NCBI GenBank assembly: GCA_031180725.1
Contig: JAPSLO010000007.1
Location: 62,001 to 126,000 of the forward strand
Origin: Roseomonas sp.
Lineage (GTDB): Bacteria; Pseudomonadota; Alphaproteobacteria; Acetobacterales; Acetobacteraceae
Length of the DNA stretch: 64,000 bases
Direction: 5' to 3'
The translations under genes and the position numbers were made by a program. The notes under the pieces are model-generated. The model saw only the letters and a list, made by a program, of their open reading frames with translations. It searched no databases and was not told where the DNA came from. Below, one piece after another: positions 34,454 to 44,257 of the stretch (position 1 is its first letter; the number at the start of each line of letters is the position of its first letter).

Positions 34454-35956
34454 GTGAGCAGCATCGCCCGGGTCCAAACCTTCGCCTTCTCCGGCATCGA
34501 GGCCGTACCGGTCGAAGTCCAGGTGCAGATCGCCCCCGGCCTGCCGGCCTTCCTGGTGGTGGGGCTGCCGGACAAGGCGGTGGGCGAATCGCGCGAGCGC
34601 GTGCGCGCCGCCCTTACCTCCATCGGCCTGTCGCTGCCGCCGAAGCGTGTGCTGATCAACCTGGCGCCGGCGGACCTGGCGAAAGAAGGCAGCCATTTCG
34701 ACCTGCCCATCGCGCTTGGCGTGCTGGCGGCGATGGAGATCATCCCGCGGGACGCCGTGGCGGAATTCGCCGCATTGGGCGAGTTGGCGCTGGACGGCAC
34801 CCTGGCCCCTGTCGCTGGCGTGCTGCCAGCCGCCATCGCCGCCGGGGCGCGGGAACTCGGCCTGATCTGCCCCGGGCCGCAGGGTTCAGAAGCCGCCTGG
34901 GCCGGCACGGTGGAGGTCATCGCGCCGCATGACCTGCCGGCGGCGATCAACCACTTCGCTGGTCGCCAGCTCCTGCCCCATGCGACGCCGCCCGACATCT
35001 CCGCCGAGCCCTGGCGCGGACCCGACATGGCGGAAGTGCGCGGCCAGGAATCCGCCAAACGCGCGCTGGAGATTGCCGCGGCCGGTGGCCACAACCTGCT
35101 GATGATCGGCCCCCCTGGCGCCGGTAAATCCATGCTGGCAGCCCGCCTGCCCGGGCTGCTGCCGGATCTGACGCCCGCCGAGGCGCTGGAAGTCTCGCTG
35201 GTGCATTCCGTCGCAGGGTTGCTGACCGATGGACGGCTGCTGCGCCGCCCGCCCTTCCGGGACCCGCACCACTCCGCCTCGGTTCCCGCCCTGGTCGGCG
35301 GCGGCCAGCGCGTGCGGCCGGGTGAGATCAGCCTGGCGCATCTCGGCGTGCTGTTCCTGGACGAATGGCCGGAATTCCCGCGCCCGGCCTTGGAGGCCTT
35401 ACGCCAACCGATGGAAAGCGGGCGCACGGTCATCAGCCGCGTGAACGGCCATGTCAGCTATCCTGCGCGCTTCCAATGCGTGGCGGCGATGAACCCCTGC
35501 CGCTGCGGCTATCTGGGCGACGCGTCGCGCGAATGCGCCCGCGCGCCGGGCTGCGGGCAGGACTATCAAATGCGGCTCTCGGGGCCGCTGCTCGACCGCA
35601 TGGACATCGTAATCGAGGTGCAGCCGATCGCGCCCGCCGAACTCGCCCGCGCCCCCGCGGGCGAGTCCAGCGCTGCCACCGCCGCCCGCGTGGCCGCCGC
35701 CCGCGAGGTTGCGCGCGCCCGCGGTGGCCCGCGCAATGCCCAAGCGAGTTGGGACGAGCTCCACCCCCAGCTGGACGCCGACGCCCTGACCTTGCTGGAG
35801 ACGGCGGCGACGCGGCTGCGCCTGTCCACCCGCGGCCAGGTGCGCGCCCTGCGCGTGGCCCGCACCATTGCGGATCTTGGCGCGGCGCCCCGCATCGCGC
35901 GCGCCCATGTCGCGGAGGCGCTGGCCTTCCGGCACCGGATGCCGGGACGCGGCTGA
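34454..35956 (+). CDS. comM: YifB/ComM family Mg-chelatase-like AAA+ ATPase
   Basis: A 500-residue protein with an N-terminal Lon-protease-like ChlI domain (VQTFAFSGIEAVPVEVQVQ), a central Mg_chelatase AAA+ domain and a C-terminal Mg_chelatase_C domain. Walker A GPPGAGKS is near residue 220 and Walker B LFLDEWPEF near 305. The four-cysteine insert around MNPCRCGYLGD...CARAPGCG is typical. ComM is a hexameric helicase that promotes branch migration during natural transformation. The GTG at 34454 is preferred to the TTG at 34418 because the protein then begins as relatives do; its ribosome-binding site is weak. It runs convergently toward parC. Confidence 0.9.
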   Translation: MSSIARVQTFAFSGIEAVPVEVQVQIAPGLPAFLVVGLPDKAVGESRERVRAALTSIGLSLPPKRVLINLAPADLAKEGSHFDLPIALGVLAAMEIIPRDAVAEFAALGELALDGTLAPVAGVLPAAIAAGARELGLICPGPQGSEAAWAGTVEVIAPHDLPAAINHFAGRQLLPHATPPDISAEPWRGPDMAEVRGQESAKRALEIAAAGGHNLLMIGPPGAGKSMLAARLPGLLPDLTPAEALEVSLVHSVAGLLTDGRLLRRPPFRDPHHSASVPALVGGGQRVRPGEISLAHLGVLFLDEWPEFPRPALEALRQPMESGRTVISRVNGHVSYPARFQCVAAMNPCRCGYLGDASRECARAPGCGQDYQMRLSGPLLDRMDIVIEVQPIAPAELARAPAGESSAATAARVAAAREVARARGGPRNAQASWDELHPQLDADALTLLETAATRLRLSTRGQVRALRVARTIADLGAAPRIARAHVAEALAFRHRMPGRG

Positions 35957-36011
35957 ACCGACCCGCGCCGCCATGGGCGCGGCCAAGGCGCAAGTGGTCA
36001 GGCGCGGATCG

Positions 36012-38249
36012 TCAGGCGCGGAACCTGCGGTCGCGCGGGAAGCCGTTCGGCGGTGCCTTGCCGGCACCGGCACGCTGGCCGCGCCAAGTGCGCAGGTCGG
36101 TCTCCACCCGAACCCCGGCACCGTGCTTCCAACTCAGGCCTTCCCGCCCGCGGAAGGCCTTGACGTCCTGCAGCTCGCCATCCTTCAGCGCGATGAGCTG
36201 GACGCCGCGGCCGCGCGTCATCTCCGGCAACTGCTCCAGCGGAAAGACCAGCAGGTTCTTCGGAGAAGTGACGGCCACCGCATCCGCATCCTCCGGCACC
36301 GGCGCGCAGACGCAGGCTTCCTTGCCGGGCTCGACCAGCAGCACCTGCTTGCCGGTGCGCTTCTCTGCCAGCAGTTCCTCGCCCTTGACGATAAAGCCCT
36401 TGCCGTCGGTGGAAGCCACCAGCCACTTCGCGCCTTCCAAATGCACGAACATGGCGACCACGGCATCCTCGTTGCCCAGGTCCACCATTAGGCGCAGCGG
36501 CTGGCCATCGCCGCGGCCGCGCGGGATGGCATCGGCCTTCAGCGTGAAGGCCCGGCCGTTGGTGGCGAACAGCACGATGCGGTCGGTGGTCATCGCATGC
36601 ACCGCGGCGTGCAGCGCATCGCCCTCCTTGAAGCGCAGCTCCGCATCTTCCGGCAGGTGCCCCTTCTGGGCGCGGATCCAGCCCTTCTCGGAAAGGATGA
36701 CGGTGATCGGCTCCTTCTCCACATGGGCCAGGATGTCCACCGCCATGGCGGGCATGGCCGTGCCCATTTCCGTCCGCCGGTCGCCGAGTGGCCCGGAGCC
36801 GAATTTCTGGCGCGTCGCCTCCAGCTCCTCAGCGATCGCGTCCCAGCGCTTCTCCTGGGATCTCAGCAGGCCCTGCAGCTTCTTCTGCTCCGCCGAGAGC
36901 TTCTTGTGCTCCTTGCGGATCTCCATCTCCTCCAGCTTGCGCAGGGCGCGCAGGCGCATGTCGAGGATGGCGTTGGCCTGCACCTCCGTCAGGCTGAAGG
37001 TTGCCATCAGGACGTCCTTCGGCTTGTCCTCCTCGCGAACGATGCGGATCACCTCGTCCAGGTTCAGATAGACGATGAGGTAGCCGTCCAGGATCTCCAG
37101 CCGCCGCGCGATGGCAGCCAGGCGGTGCTCGGTGCGGCGGACCAGCACGACATGGCGATGATCCAGCCAGGCGCGCAGCACCTCCTTCAGCCCCATCACG
37201 CGCGGCGTGCGGTCGGCATCCAGGACGTTCATGTTCAGCGGGAAGCGGCTTTCCAGCGCAGTGGCGCGGAACAGCGTCTCCATCATCACCTTGGCGTCCA
37301 CGGTGCGGGATTTCGGCTCCAGCACCAGGCGCACCTTGTCGGTGCTCTCGTCGCGCACATCGCCGAGCAGCGGCAGCTTCTTCTCCTCCAGAAGCTCGGC
37401 GATCTGCTCGATCAGCCTGGATTTCTGGACCTGGTAGGGGATCTCCGTCACCACCACCTGCCAGGTGCCGTTCTTCAGCGGCTCCACGCTCCACTTCGCG
37501 CGGATGCGGAATCCGCCGCGGCCGGTGACATAGGCCTCGCGGATTGCTTCCGCGCTCTCCACCAGGATGCCGCCCGTAGGGAAGTCCGGCCCGGGCAGGT
37601 GCTTCAGCAGGTCATCCACGGTGGCGTTCGGGTTGCGCACCAGCGCCAGCGCGGCGGCGCAGATCTCGCCGGCATTGTGCGGCGGGATGGAGGTCGCCAT
37701 GCCCACCGCGATACCCGCTGCGCCATTGGCCAGCAGGTTCGGGAAGGCGGCCGGCAGGACCAGCGGCTCCTTCTCCTCGCCATCGTAGGTGGGCCGGAAA
37801 TCGACGGCATTCTCCTCGATGCCGTCCAGCAGCGCCTGGGCAACCTCGGTCAGCCGCGCTTCCGTGTAGCGCATGGCCGCGGCGTTATCGCCGTCGATAT
37901 TGCCGAAATTGCCCTGGCCCTCGACCAGCGGATAGCGCGCTGCGAAGTCCTGCGCCTGGCGGACCAGCGCCTCGTAGATGCTGCTGTCACCATGCGGATG
38001 GTATTTACCCATCACGTCGCCGACGATGCGGGCGCATTTCTTGAAGCCCGCAGCCGGGTCCAGCTTGAGCTGGTGCATGGCGTAGAGCAGCCGGCGATGG
38101 ACCGGTTTCAGCCCATCCCGCACATCCGGCAGGGACCGGCTGACGATGGTGGACAGCGCATAGGCGAGGTAGCGCTCGGACAGGGCGTCGGCGAGCTTGG
38201 TTTCACGCTGCTCGGGGCCGGTCGGCGGCGCCTTGATGTCGTCGGGCAT
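36012..38249 (-). CDS. parC: DNA topoisomerase IV subunit A
   Basis: A 745-residue type IIA topoisomerase subunit. The active-site tyrosine is in [11 protein letters not shown] (about residue 128). The quinolone-pocket segment HGDSSIYEA is at residues 86-94. [19 protein letters not shown] opens the winged-helix domain. Length and a short C-terminal beta-pinwheel ([18 protein letters not shown]) indicate ParC rather than GyrA, which would be about 900 residues and carry a GyrA box. With ParE it decatenates daughter chromosomes. parE is not in the window. Confidence 0.92.
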   Translation of the reverse strand: MPDDIKAPPTGPEQRETKLADALSERYLAYALSTIVSRSLPDVRDGLKPVHRRLLYAMHQLKLDPAAGFKKCARIVGDVMGKYHPHGDSSIYEALVRQAQDFAARYPLVEGQGNFGNIDGDNAAAMRYTEARLTEVAQALLDGIEENAVDFRPTYDGEEKEPLVLPAAFPNLLANGAAGIAVGMATSIPPHNAGEICAAALALVRNPNATVDDLLKHLPGPDFPTGGILVESAEAIREAYVTGRGGFRIRAKWSVEPLKNGTWQVVVTEIPYQVQKSRLIEQIAELLEEKKLPLLGDVRDESTDKVRLVLEPKSRTVDAKVMMETLFRATALESRFPLNMNVLDADRTPRVMGLKEVLRAWLDHRHVVLVRRTEHRLAAIARRLEILDGYLIVYLNLDEVIRIVREEDKPKDVLMATFSLTEVQANAILDMRLRALRKLEEMEIRKEHKKLSAEQKKLQGLLRSQEKRWDAIAEELEATRQKFGSGPLGDRRTEMGTAMPAMAVDILAHVEKEPITVILSEKGWIRAQKGHLPEDAELRFKEGDALHAAVHAMTTDRIVLFATNGRAFTLKADAIPRGRGDGQPLRLMVDLGNEDAVVAMFVHLEGAKWLVASTDGKGFIVKGEELLAEKRTGKQVLLVEPGKEACVCAPVPEDADAVAVTSPKNLLVFPLEQLPEMTRGRGVQLIALKDGELQDVKAFRGREGLSWKHGAGVRVETDLRTWRGQRAGAGKAPPNGFPRDRRFRA

Positions 38250-38345
38250 GAATGTTCTAGCTTCGTTCCTGCCCTTCCGTTCTAGCAGGCCAGGCGGCCA
38301 AAGACCAGAGATTGCACCCGATTGGGTTGAAGGCGGCGCCCCAAC

Positions 38346-39391
38346 CTATCGCGCCAGCAGCCAGGCCACCACGGCAAGATAGACGGCATAACCGCCCAGG
38401 AAGACCAGCACCCGCCCCAGCCCCTCTCCTGCCCCCGGCGCAGGTGGTTCAGAGCGATGTAGGCCAGCAGCGCGAAGGCTAGGAAAGCCGGGTTCGCCAG
38501 GTAGAGCCCCACATCTCCCACCGTCGCCCCAGCCAGCGCCGGGACGGCGCCAGGGTGAGCGAGACGATGCCATCGGGCATGGCCGTGGAGACCGCCCTGG
38601 TGGATTTCCCCTCGCGCGCCAGCCGCTAGGCGGCGAAGCTTTCCGGGATCGCGCAGAGCAGGCCGATGACGAAAAGACCGACCACCTGGTCGGAGGCGCC
38701 GAAGGCCGCGCCCAGTCGCCGGGCTGCCAGCACACTCGCTCGGGCGCCAAGCGCGATCGCGGGCACCCCGACCAGCACGGCCCAGCCGATCGCGCCGGCG
38801 CCCGCCGCTCCGGATGAAGCGCCGGTGGGCGCAGCCGGCGGCTCCGCCCTGCGTGCCTCCGACTGGGGCGGGCGCAGCAGGGCCAGGGTGATATAGAGGC
38901 CCCAGGCCGCGAGCAGCAGCACGGCATCCACCGGCTGCAATCCGGCCCAGCCGGGCGCGAGGGTAAGCACGGCCAGCAGCAGGACGACCAGCAGATAGGG
39001 CAGCGCCTGCACTGGCACCGCCGAGGGCGCCACTACCGGCACGGGCACCGCTTGCGCCGACCCCGACCGCACGCCGCGCAGGGACAGCCAGGCGACCAGG
39101 AAGACCAGGGGCAGCGCCGGTAGTTGGAACCGAGGGCGGCGCCCAGCCCCAGTTCCGGCCAACCGAAGGCGAGGCTGGCCAGGTTGACCGAGATCTCCGG
39201 CGCAGCGGTGGCAATGCCAAGCAGCGCGCCGGCCACCACGACGCCACCAGCCCGGCCCGATTGCGCAGCGCCTCCAGCGCAGCGGCAGCGCGCGCGGCGC
39301 CCCATTGCATGCCGCCGATGCCCGCGACCACCAGCACCACCCAGAGCAGGAGCAAGAGATTGCCAGTGACCGTTGTGACTGCCTCCGTCAC
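38346..39391 (-). pseudogene. Decayed sodium/calcium antiporter (CaCA family)
   Basis: Membrane-segment homology is spread over three frames on the minus strand. From a GTG at 39391 the first transmembrane segment reads GNLLLLLWVVLVVAGIGGM. A shift near 39240 moves to GIATAAPEISVNLASLAFG (the alpha-1 repeat), ending GAALGSN. A shift near 39120 moves to hydrophobic segments and the alpha-2-like GLFVIGLLCAIPESFAA, which ends at a TAG (38626). Later pieces LYLANPAFLAFALLAYIA and VFLGGYAVYLAVVAWLLAR lie in two further frames. No single frame encodes a working exchanger. The neighbours parC and recO are intact, so the decay is local. Confidence 0.8.
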
Positions 39392-39441
39392 TGAAGAGGC
39401 AGCACAACGCGACAACCGGCCGGCGGCTGCGCCGGTGCCGA

Positions 39442-40167
39442 TCAGAGCAGCGCCGCGACGCGGTCCGCCAGCATCTCCCGCGCCCCGGGCAACGGCTTGT
39501 GCTGAGTGCCGAAGACGTCGCGCGCCAGGAAATGGCCAGTGAGCTTCAGCCCGGCCTGCCAGTCCGCCGGGCCGGACGGCCCTTGGCCCAGCAGGAAGGG
39601 CGGCAGCGCCAGAAGCCGGTCGCGCCATTCGCCCGCCGCTCCGGCTGACACGGCGCGGCCGGTGCGGGGCGAGACATAGGCCAGATCTTCCACGCTCCCG
39701 GTGACGGCACAGCGCGCCAGATCCAGCCCATAGCCGAGCTCAGCGAGCAGTTCGGCCTCCCACCGAACCAGCTCCGGCAGGGCGGGCTCCGGGCCGCGTG
39801 CCAGGGTGGCGATCAGCGCGACGAGGCCGCGGAAGATGCGTGGATGCGGTTCCCTGTCCGGCAGAGCGCCATCGGCCACCGCCGTGGCTGCGCGCAGGAT
39901 GGCCAGTGCCAGCGGGTCTTCCATGGCCAGCGCGGCCGCGGGATGTACCAGCTCGCCCGTCAGGGCACCTAGCTGATCGGCGAGGCGGGCGACCCAGCGC
40001 GCCTCCACCAGGTTGCCGGGCTGCCAGATCGGTGCCTGGGCGCGGCTCGCCCCGCCCTTGGCCAAACCGGCGTGGCGGCCATGCTCCTCGGTCAGCAGGG
40101 CGACCACCGCTCCCGCATCGCCATGCGGGCGGGCTTCCAGGACTACCGCGGGGGCCTGCCATTCCAT
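39442..40167 (-). CDS. recO: DNA repair protein RecO
   Basis: A 241-residue RecO with the N-terminal OB fold (WQAPAVVLEARPHGDAGAVVALLTEE, shortened here to its start and end) followed by the helical C-terminal domain. Recognisable pieces are GLAKGGASR near residue 35 and PELVRWEAELLAELGYGLDL near residue 130. RecO loads RecA at gaps together with RecR and anneals SSB-bound strands. The alphaproteobacterial form lacks the four-cysteine zinc finger, as here. The gene starts with ATG at 40167 and is divergent from the DUF882 gene. Confidence 0.9.
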   Translation of the reverse strand: MEWQAPAVVLEARPHGDAGAVVALLTEEHGRHAGLAKGGASRAQAPIWQPGNLVEARWVARLADQLGALTGELVHPAAALAMEDPLALAILRAATAVADGALPDREPHPRIFRGLVALIATLARGPEPALPELVRWEAELLAELGYGLDLARCAVTGSVEDLAYVSPRTGRAVSAGAAGEWRDRLLALPPFLLGQGPSGPADWQAGLKLTGHFLARDVFGTQHKPLPGAREMLADRVAALL

Positions 40168-40337
40168 ATGTCCGGGCTTTCATTTTCGCGCTTCGCGATC
40201 AAGTGGCGCGCCTCAGGCGAACACACGCAAAGCCTTGTCCGACCTTGGGTTTCTGCTGAACTGATCGTGTGGGGATCACCTTCGAAAGCGCGCGAGCGCG
40301 CGTCGCCGCAGCCGCTTCGCTGGCGTAAGCGGGACGC

Positions 40338-40925
40338 ATGCGACGCAGATCCCTCCTTACCCTGCCTGCCGCCCTTTCCCTTGTCATCATTCCCAGCACC
40401 CCAAGAGCGGCCGATGCGCGGCGCATCGCGTTGCACCATGTGGGCAGCGGGGCGCGCTTCGAAGGCATATGGCACGACGGCACGGCACCTGATCCCCTAG
40501 CCATGGCGGAACTGACCGAGGTGCTGGCGGATCCCGGTGCCACGCCGCCTCGTCCCTTCGACCCGGAGGCTATCGGGATCGTCTGGGAAGTCGCGGCCCG
40601 GACCAGGCTGAGTGGCGCGTTGGAAGTACATTCCGGTTTCCGGACCCCGCGCGTGAACCGCAACGTACATGGCGCCGGAGACAGCCAGCATCTGCGCGCC
40701 TCGGCGCTGGATATCGGCGTGCCGGCGGGTCGCATGCCGGCCGTTGCCGACGCGGCGCTGAAGCTTCGCCGCGGCGGCGTGGGCGTCTATCGCCAACGCG
40801 GCTTCATTCACCTGGACAGCGGCCCCGTGCGCCACTGGAGCGATGCCAGCCGCACCACGGCCCAAAGCAGCCAGCCGCCGGACCGCATCGCGGAAATCGC
40901 CGAAGCTTGGCGCGCGGCGCGCTGA
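40338..40925 (+). CDS. YcbK/DUF882 family exported peptidase
   Basis: A 195-residue protein with an N-terminal signal peptide (MRRRSLLTLPAALSLVII, cleavage near PRAADA). The DUF882 domain is related to M15 D-Ala-D-Ala peptidases: VHSGFRTPRVNR near residue 97, the zinc-binding SQHLRASALDI near residue 116 and GFIHLDSGPVRHW near residue 156. Relatives act in the periplasm on peptidoglycan cross-links. The RRR start could allow Tat export. It is transcribed away from recO and ends at a strong hairpin before leuA. Confidence 0.88.
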   Translation: MRRRSLLTLPAALSLVIIPSTPRAADARRIALHHVGSGARFEGIWHDGTAPDPLAMAELTEVLADPGATPPRPFDPEAIGIVWEVAARTRLSGALEVHSGFRTPRVNRNVHGAGDSQHLRASALDIGVPAGRMPAVADAALKLRRGGVGVYRQRGFIHLDSGPVRHWSDASRTTAQSSQPPDRIAEIAEAWRAAR

Positions 40926-40973
40926 ACACCTGAGGGGCGGGGGCCGGGGGCAGCCTGCACCCCGGCGAGGGCA

Positions 40974-40992
40974 CCGGGGGCAGCGCCCCCGG
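40974..40992. terminator. Hairpin between convergent DUF882 gene and leuA
   Basis: A perfect 8-bp inverted repeat CCGGGGGC/GCCCCCGG with a 3-base loop, 8 bp beyond the leuA stop and 48 bp beyond the DUF882 stop. There is no T run on either side. Confidence 0.5.
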
Positions 40993-41000
40993 AAACCCAC

Positions 41001-42587
<1,587 letters not shown>

Positions 42588-42620
42588 GACGCGTTTCCTT
42601 CGAGTCTCGTTCAGCCGTGG

Positions 42621-42657
42621 AAAGGGGCGCGCGAAGCGCGCAGCAGCCCCGGGGGCT
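42621..42657 (-). promoter_or_regulatory. Candidate leuA attenuator hairpins
   Basis: Between the leader peptide and leuA on the minus strand, GCGCGC-TTC-GCGCGC (42641-42627) forms a perfect 6-bp hairpin extended by flanking GGGG/CCCC and followed by TTT (42623-42621). Just before it, the palindrome AGCCCC/GGGGCT (42657-42645) uses the same GGGG strand, so the two structures exclude each other. That is the layout of an antiterminator and terminator pair. The T run is short. Confidence 0.45.
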
Positions 42658-42692
42658 TCCCCTGAGCGGTGCCGGCCGCGATCAGCCGGGCG

Positions 42693-42803
42693 TCACGCCC
42701 AGGGGCGACGAAGTCGAAGAAGCGCGAGGGCAGCGGCCGGACGCAGGCCGAGTCCGACCCGGAGGTCGGCAACAGGCTCGGTGCGGGGCGCGCAGGGCGA
42801 CAT
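42693..42803 (-). CDS. Putative leucine-rich leader peptide of leuA
   Basis: A 36-codon frame from ATG at 42803 to TGA at 42693. Its second half reads DLRVGLGLRP then ALALLRLRR, with seven leucine codons (CTC, CTG, CTT). It ends about 106 bp before leuA, just ahead of the attenuator-like hairpins. The predicted promoter puts its ATG within a few bases of the transcript start, so it would be nearly leaderless. In ribosome-mediated attenuation, slow translation of the leucine codons would favour the antiterminator. An alternative reading frame across the same DNA has no leucine enrichment. The call is inference from position and composition. Confidence 0.45.
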   Translation of the reverse strand: MSPCAPRTEPVADLRVGLGLRPAAALALLRLRRPWA

Positions 42804-42812
42804 GACCGACGC

Positions 42813-42841
42813 AGGTTAACCGGGCAAAGGGGGATGTGCAA
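42813..42841 (-). promoter_or_regulatory. Candidate leuA promoter
   Basis: On the minus strand TTGCAC (42841-42836), a 17-bp spacer and TAACCT (42818-42813). Both boxes are imperfect but the spacing is exact, and the start would fall about 3-4 bases before the leader ATG. Confidence 0.4.
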
Positions 42842-42898
42842 GCAAGGAGCGAACCTGGCCGTGCCTGCGCGGGCTATGGTAAAGGGCGCATGGCGCCC

Positions 42899-43216
42899 TC
42901 AGCCGCAGTCGATCCGTTCCGCGATGCCGTCCCGCAACAGCACGGTCGCGCGGTCCGGGCGGTAGTCGTGCGTCACCGGCGTGTTCGGGCCGACCACCCG
43001 CAGGGTGCGGATGCCGGCCATGCCGGAAAGGGCCGCGCGCACCTCGGCTTCCGGCCGCCCGATCAGGGGCGTGATATCATCCACATGCGCCGCGCAGCCG
43101 GAGCGGGTCACGCCTGGCGGGGGCAGCGCAGTGCGGGTTGGCAGCGCAGGCTCCGGCGTGGCATCGGCACAGGCGGCCAGGAAGGGCAGCAGCGCCAGGG
43201 CGCGCAGCGGGATCAT
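42899..43216 (-). CDS. Peptidase inhibitor I78 family lipoprotein
   Basis: A 105-residue protein. The start at 43216 gives a lipoprotein signal MIPLRALALLPFLAAC, with lipobox FLAAC and cysteine 16. Residues 45-105 match the I78 inhibitor family: CAAHVDDITPLIGRPEAEV, then VTHDYRPDRATVLLRDG and the terminal RIDCG. Two cysteines bracket the fold. I78 proteins are small serine-protease inhibitors in the envelope, typically aimed at trypsin/subtilisin-like enzymes. The ATG overlaps the stop of puuE by 4 bp, so it is translated together with an enzyme of purine breakdown, for which no functional link is obvious. Confidence 0.82.
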   Translation of the reverse strand: MIPLRALALLPFLAACADATPEPALPTRTALPPPGVTRSGCAAHVDDITPLIGRPEAEVRAALSGMAGIRTLRVVGPNTPVTHDYRPDRATVLLRDGIAERIDCG

Positions 43217-44154
43217 GCGGGCGGATGCTCCTTCAACCAGTGGCGGGCAATGTCGGCGCGGCGGCAGACCCACACCTCCGCCCGATGCGCCGCCACATGG
43301 GCCAGAAAGCGTTGCAGGGCCCGCGCGCGGCCCGGGCGGCCAACCAGTCGGCAATGCAGACCCACCGACATCATCTTCGGGCTGCCGGCGCGGCCTTCTT
43401 CCAACAGCAGATCGAAGGCGTCACGCAGGTGGCGCTCGAACCCGTCCGGATCGCCGAAGCCCGGCGGCACGGCGAACTTCATGTCATTGTTGTCGAGCGT
43501 ATAGGGGATGACCAGGTGCGGCTTGCCCGCCGCGGTCACATAGTGCGGCAGGTCGTCGTCATAGGAGTCGCTGTCGTAAAGAAAGCCACCTTCCTTCGCG
43601 ACCAGGGTGCGGGTGCGCGGGCTGAAGCGGCCGGTGTACCAGCCCACCGGGCGCTGGCCGGTCAGGCGCCGGATCGTCTCCACGCATTTGGCGATGTCGG
43701 CCGCCTCATCGGCTTCCGGCATGGTGTGGTAGTCAATCCAGCGGAAGGCGTGGCTGGCGATCTCGTGCCCTGCCTCGGCGAAGGCGCGGGCGACATCCGG
43801 GTTCAGCTCCAGCGCGCGGCCGACGCCATAGACGGTCAGCGGGAAGCCCTGTGCGGCAAACAGCCGCAACACGCGCCACACCCCGGCGCGGGCGCCATAA
43901 TCGAACTGGGATTCGACGCTGCGGTTGCGCGCGCCCTTCAGCGGCGTGCCGCCCGGAACCTCGTGCAGATACACCTCGCTGCCGGCGTCGCCGTTCAGCA
44001 AGGTGTTCTCGCCCCCTTCCTCGTAGTTCAGCACGAAAGACAGGGCGAGCTTCGCGCCGCCCGGCCAGCGCGGATCGGGCGGGCTGGCGCCATAACCGCG
44101 GAAGTCGCGCGGGTAATCCGTGCCGTCGTCGAGAATATGGGGCGCGTCGGTCAT
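43213..44154 (-). CDS. puuE: Polysaccharide deacetylase-type allantoinase PuuE
   Basis: A 313-residue protein, the usual length for PuuE. It carries a NodB-type deacetylase fold with the PuuE-specific segments YPRDFRGYGASPPDPRWPGG, SFVLNYEEGGENT, SHAFRWIDYHTM and YTGRFSPRTR. PuuE hydrolyses allantoin to allantoate in cofactor-independent fashion, unlike metal-dependent AllB. The start at 44154 is clear from the conserved N-terminus. No other ureide gene is immediately adjacent, although M20 amidases of the allantoate type occur at 29.6 kb. A chitooligosaccharide deacetylase role is less likely because the PuuE segments are intact. Confidence 0.87.
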   Translation of the reverse strand: MTDAPHILDDGTDYPRDFRGYGASPPDPRWPGGAKLALSFVLNYEEGGENTLLNGDAGSEVYLHEVPGGTPLKGARNRSVESQFDYGARAGVWRVLRLFAAQGFPLTVYGVGRALELNPDVARAFAEAGHEIASHAFRWIDYHTMPEADEAADIAKCVETIRRLTGQRPVGWYTGRFSPRTRTLVAKEGGFLYDSDSYDDDLPHYVTAAGKPHLVIPYTLDNNDMKFAVPPGFGDPDGFERHLRDAFDLLLEEGRAGSPKMMSVGLHCRLVGRPGRARALQRFLAHVAAHRAEVWVCRRADIARHWLKEHPPA

Positions 44155-44257
44155 GCGCCGGATGCTCCGGGATCGCCCCGGCGCGGTCAACCGCCCCGCA
44201 TTGCGCGTCGACCGGGTGCATGGTTTCACTCCACCACGGAAACGAGGAGGAGCACCC

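Noticed and set aside
42611-42841. Alternative 76-codon minus-strand frame upstream of leuA
   Set aside because: It competes with the leucine-rich leader frame over the same DNA, lacks leucine enrichment and runs into the attenuator hairpin; composition looks non-coding.
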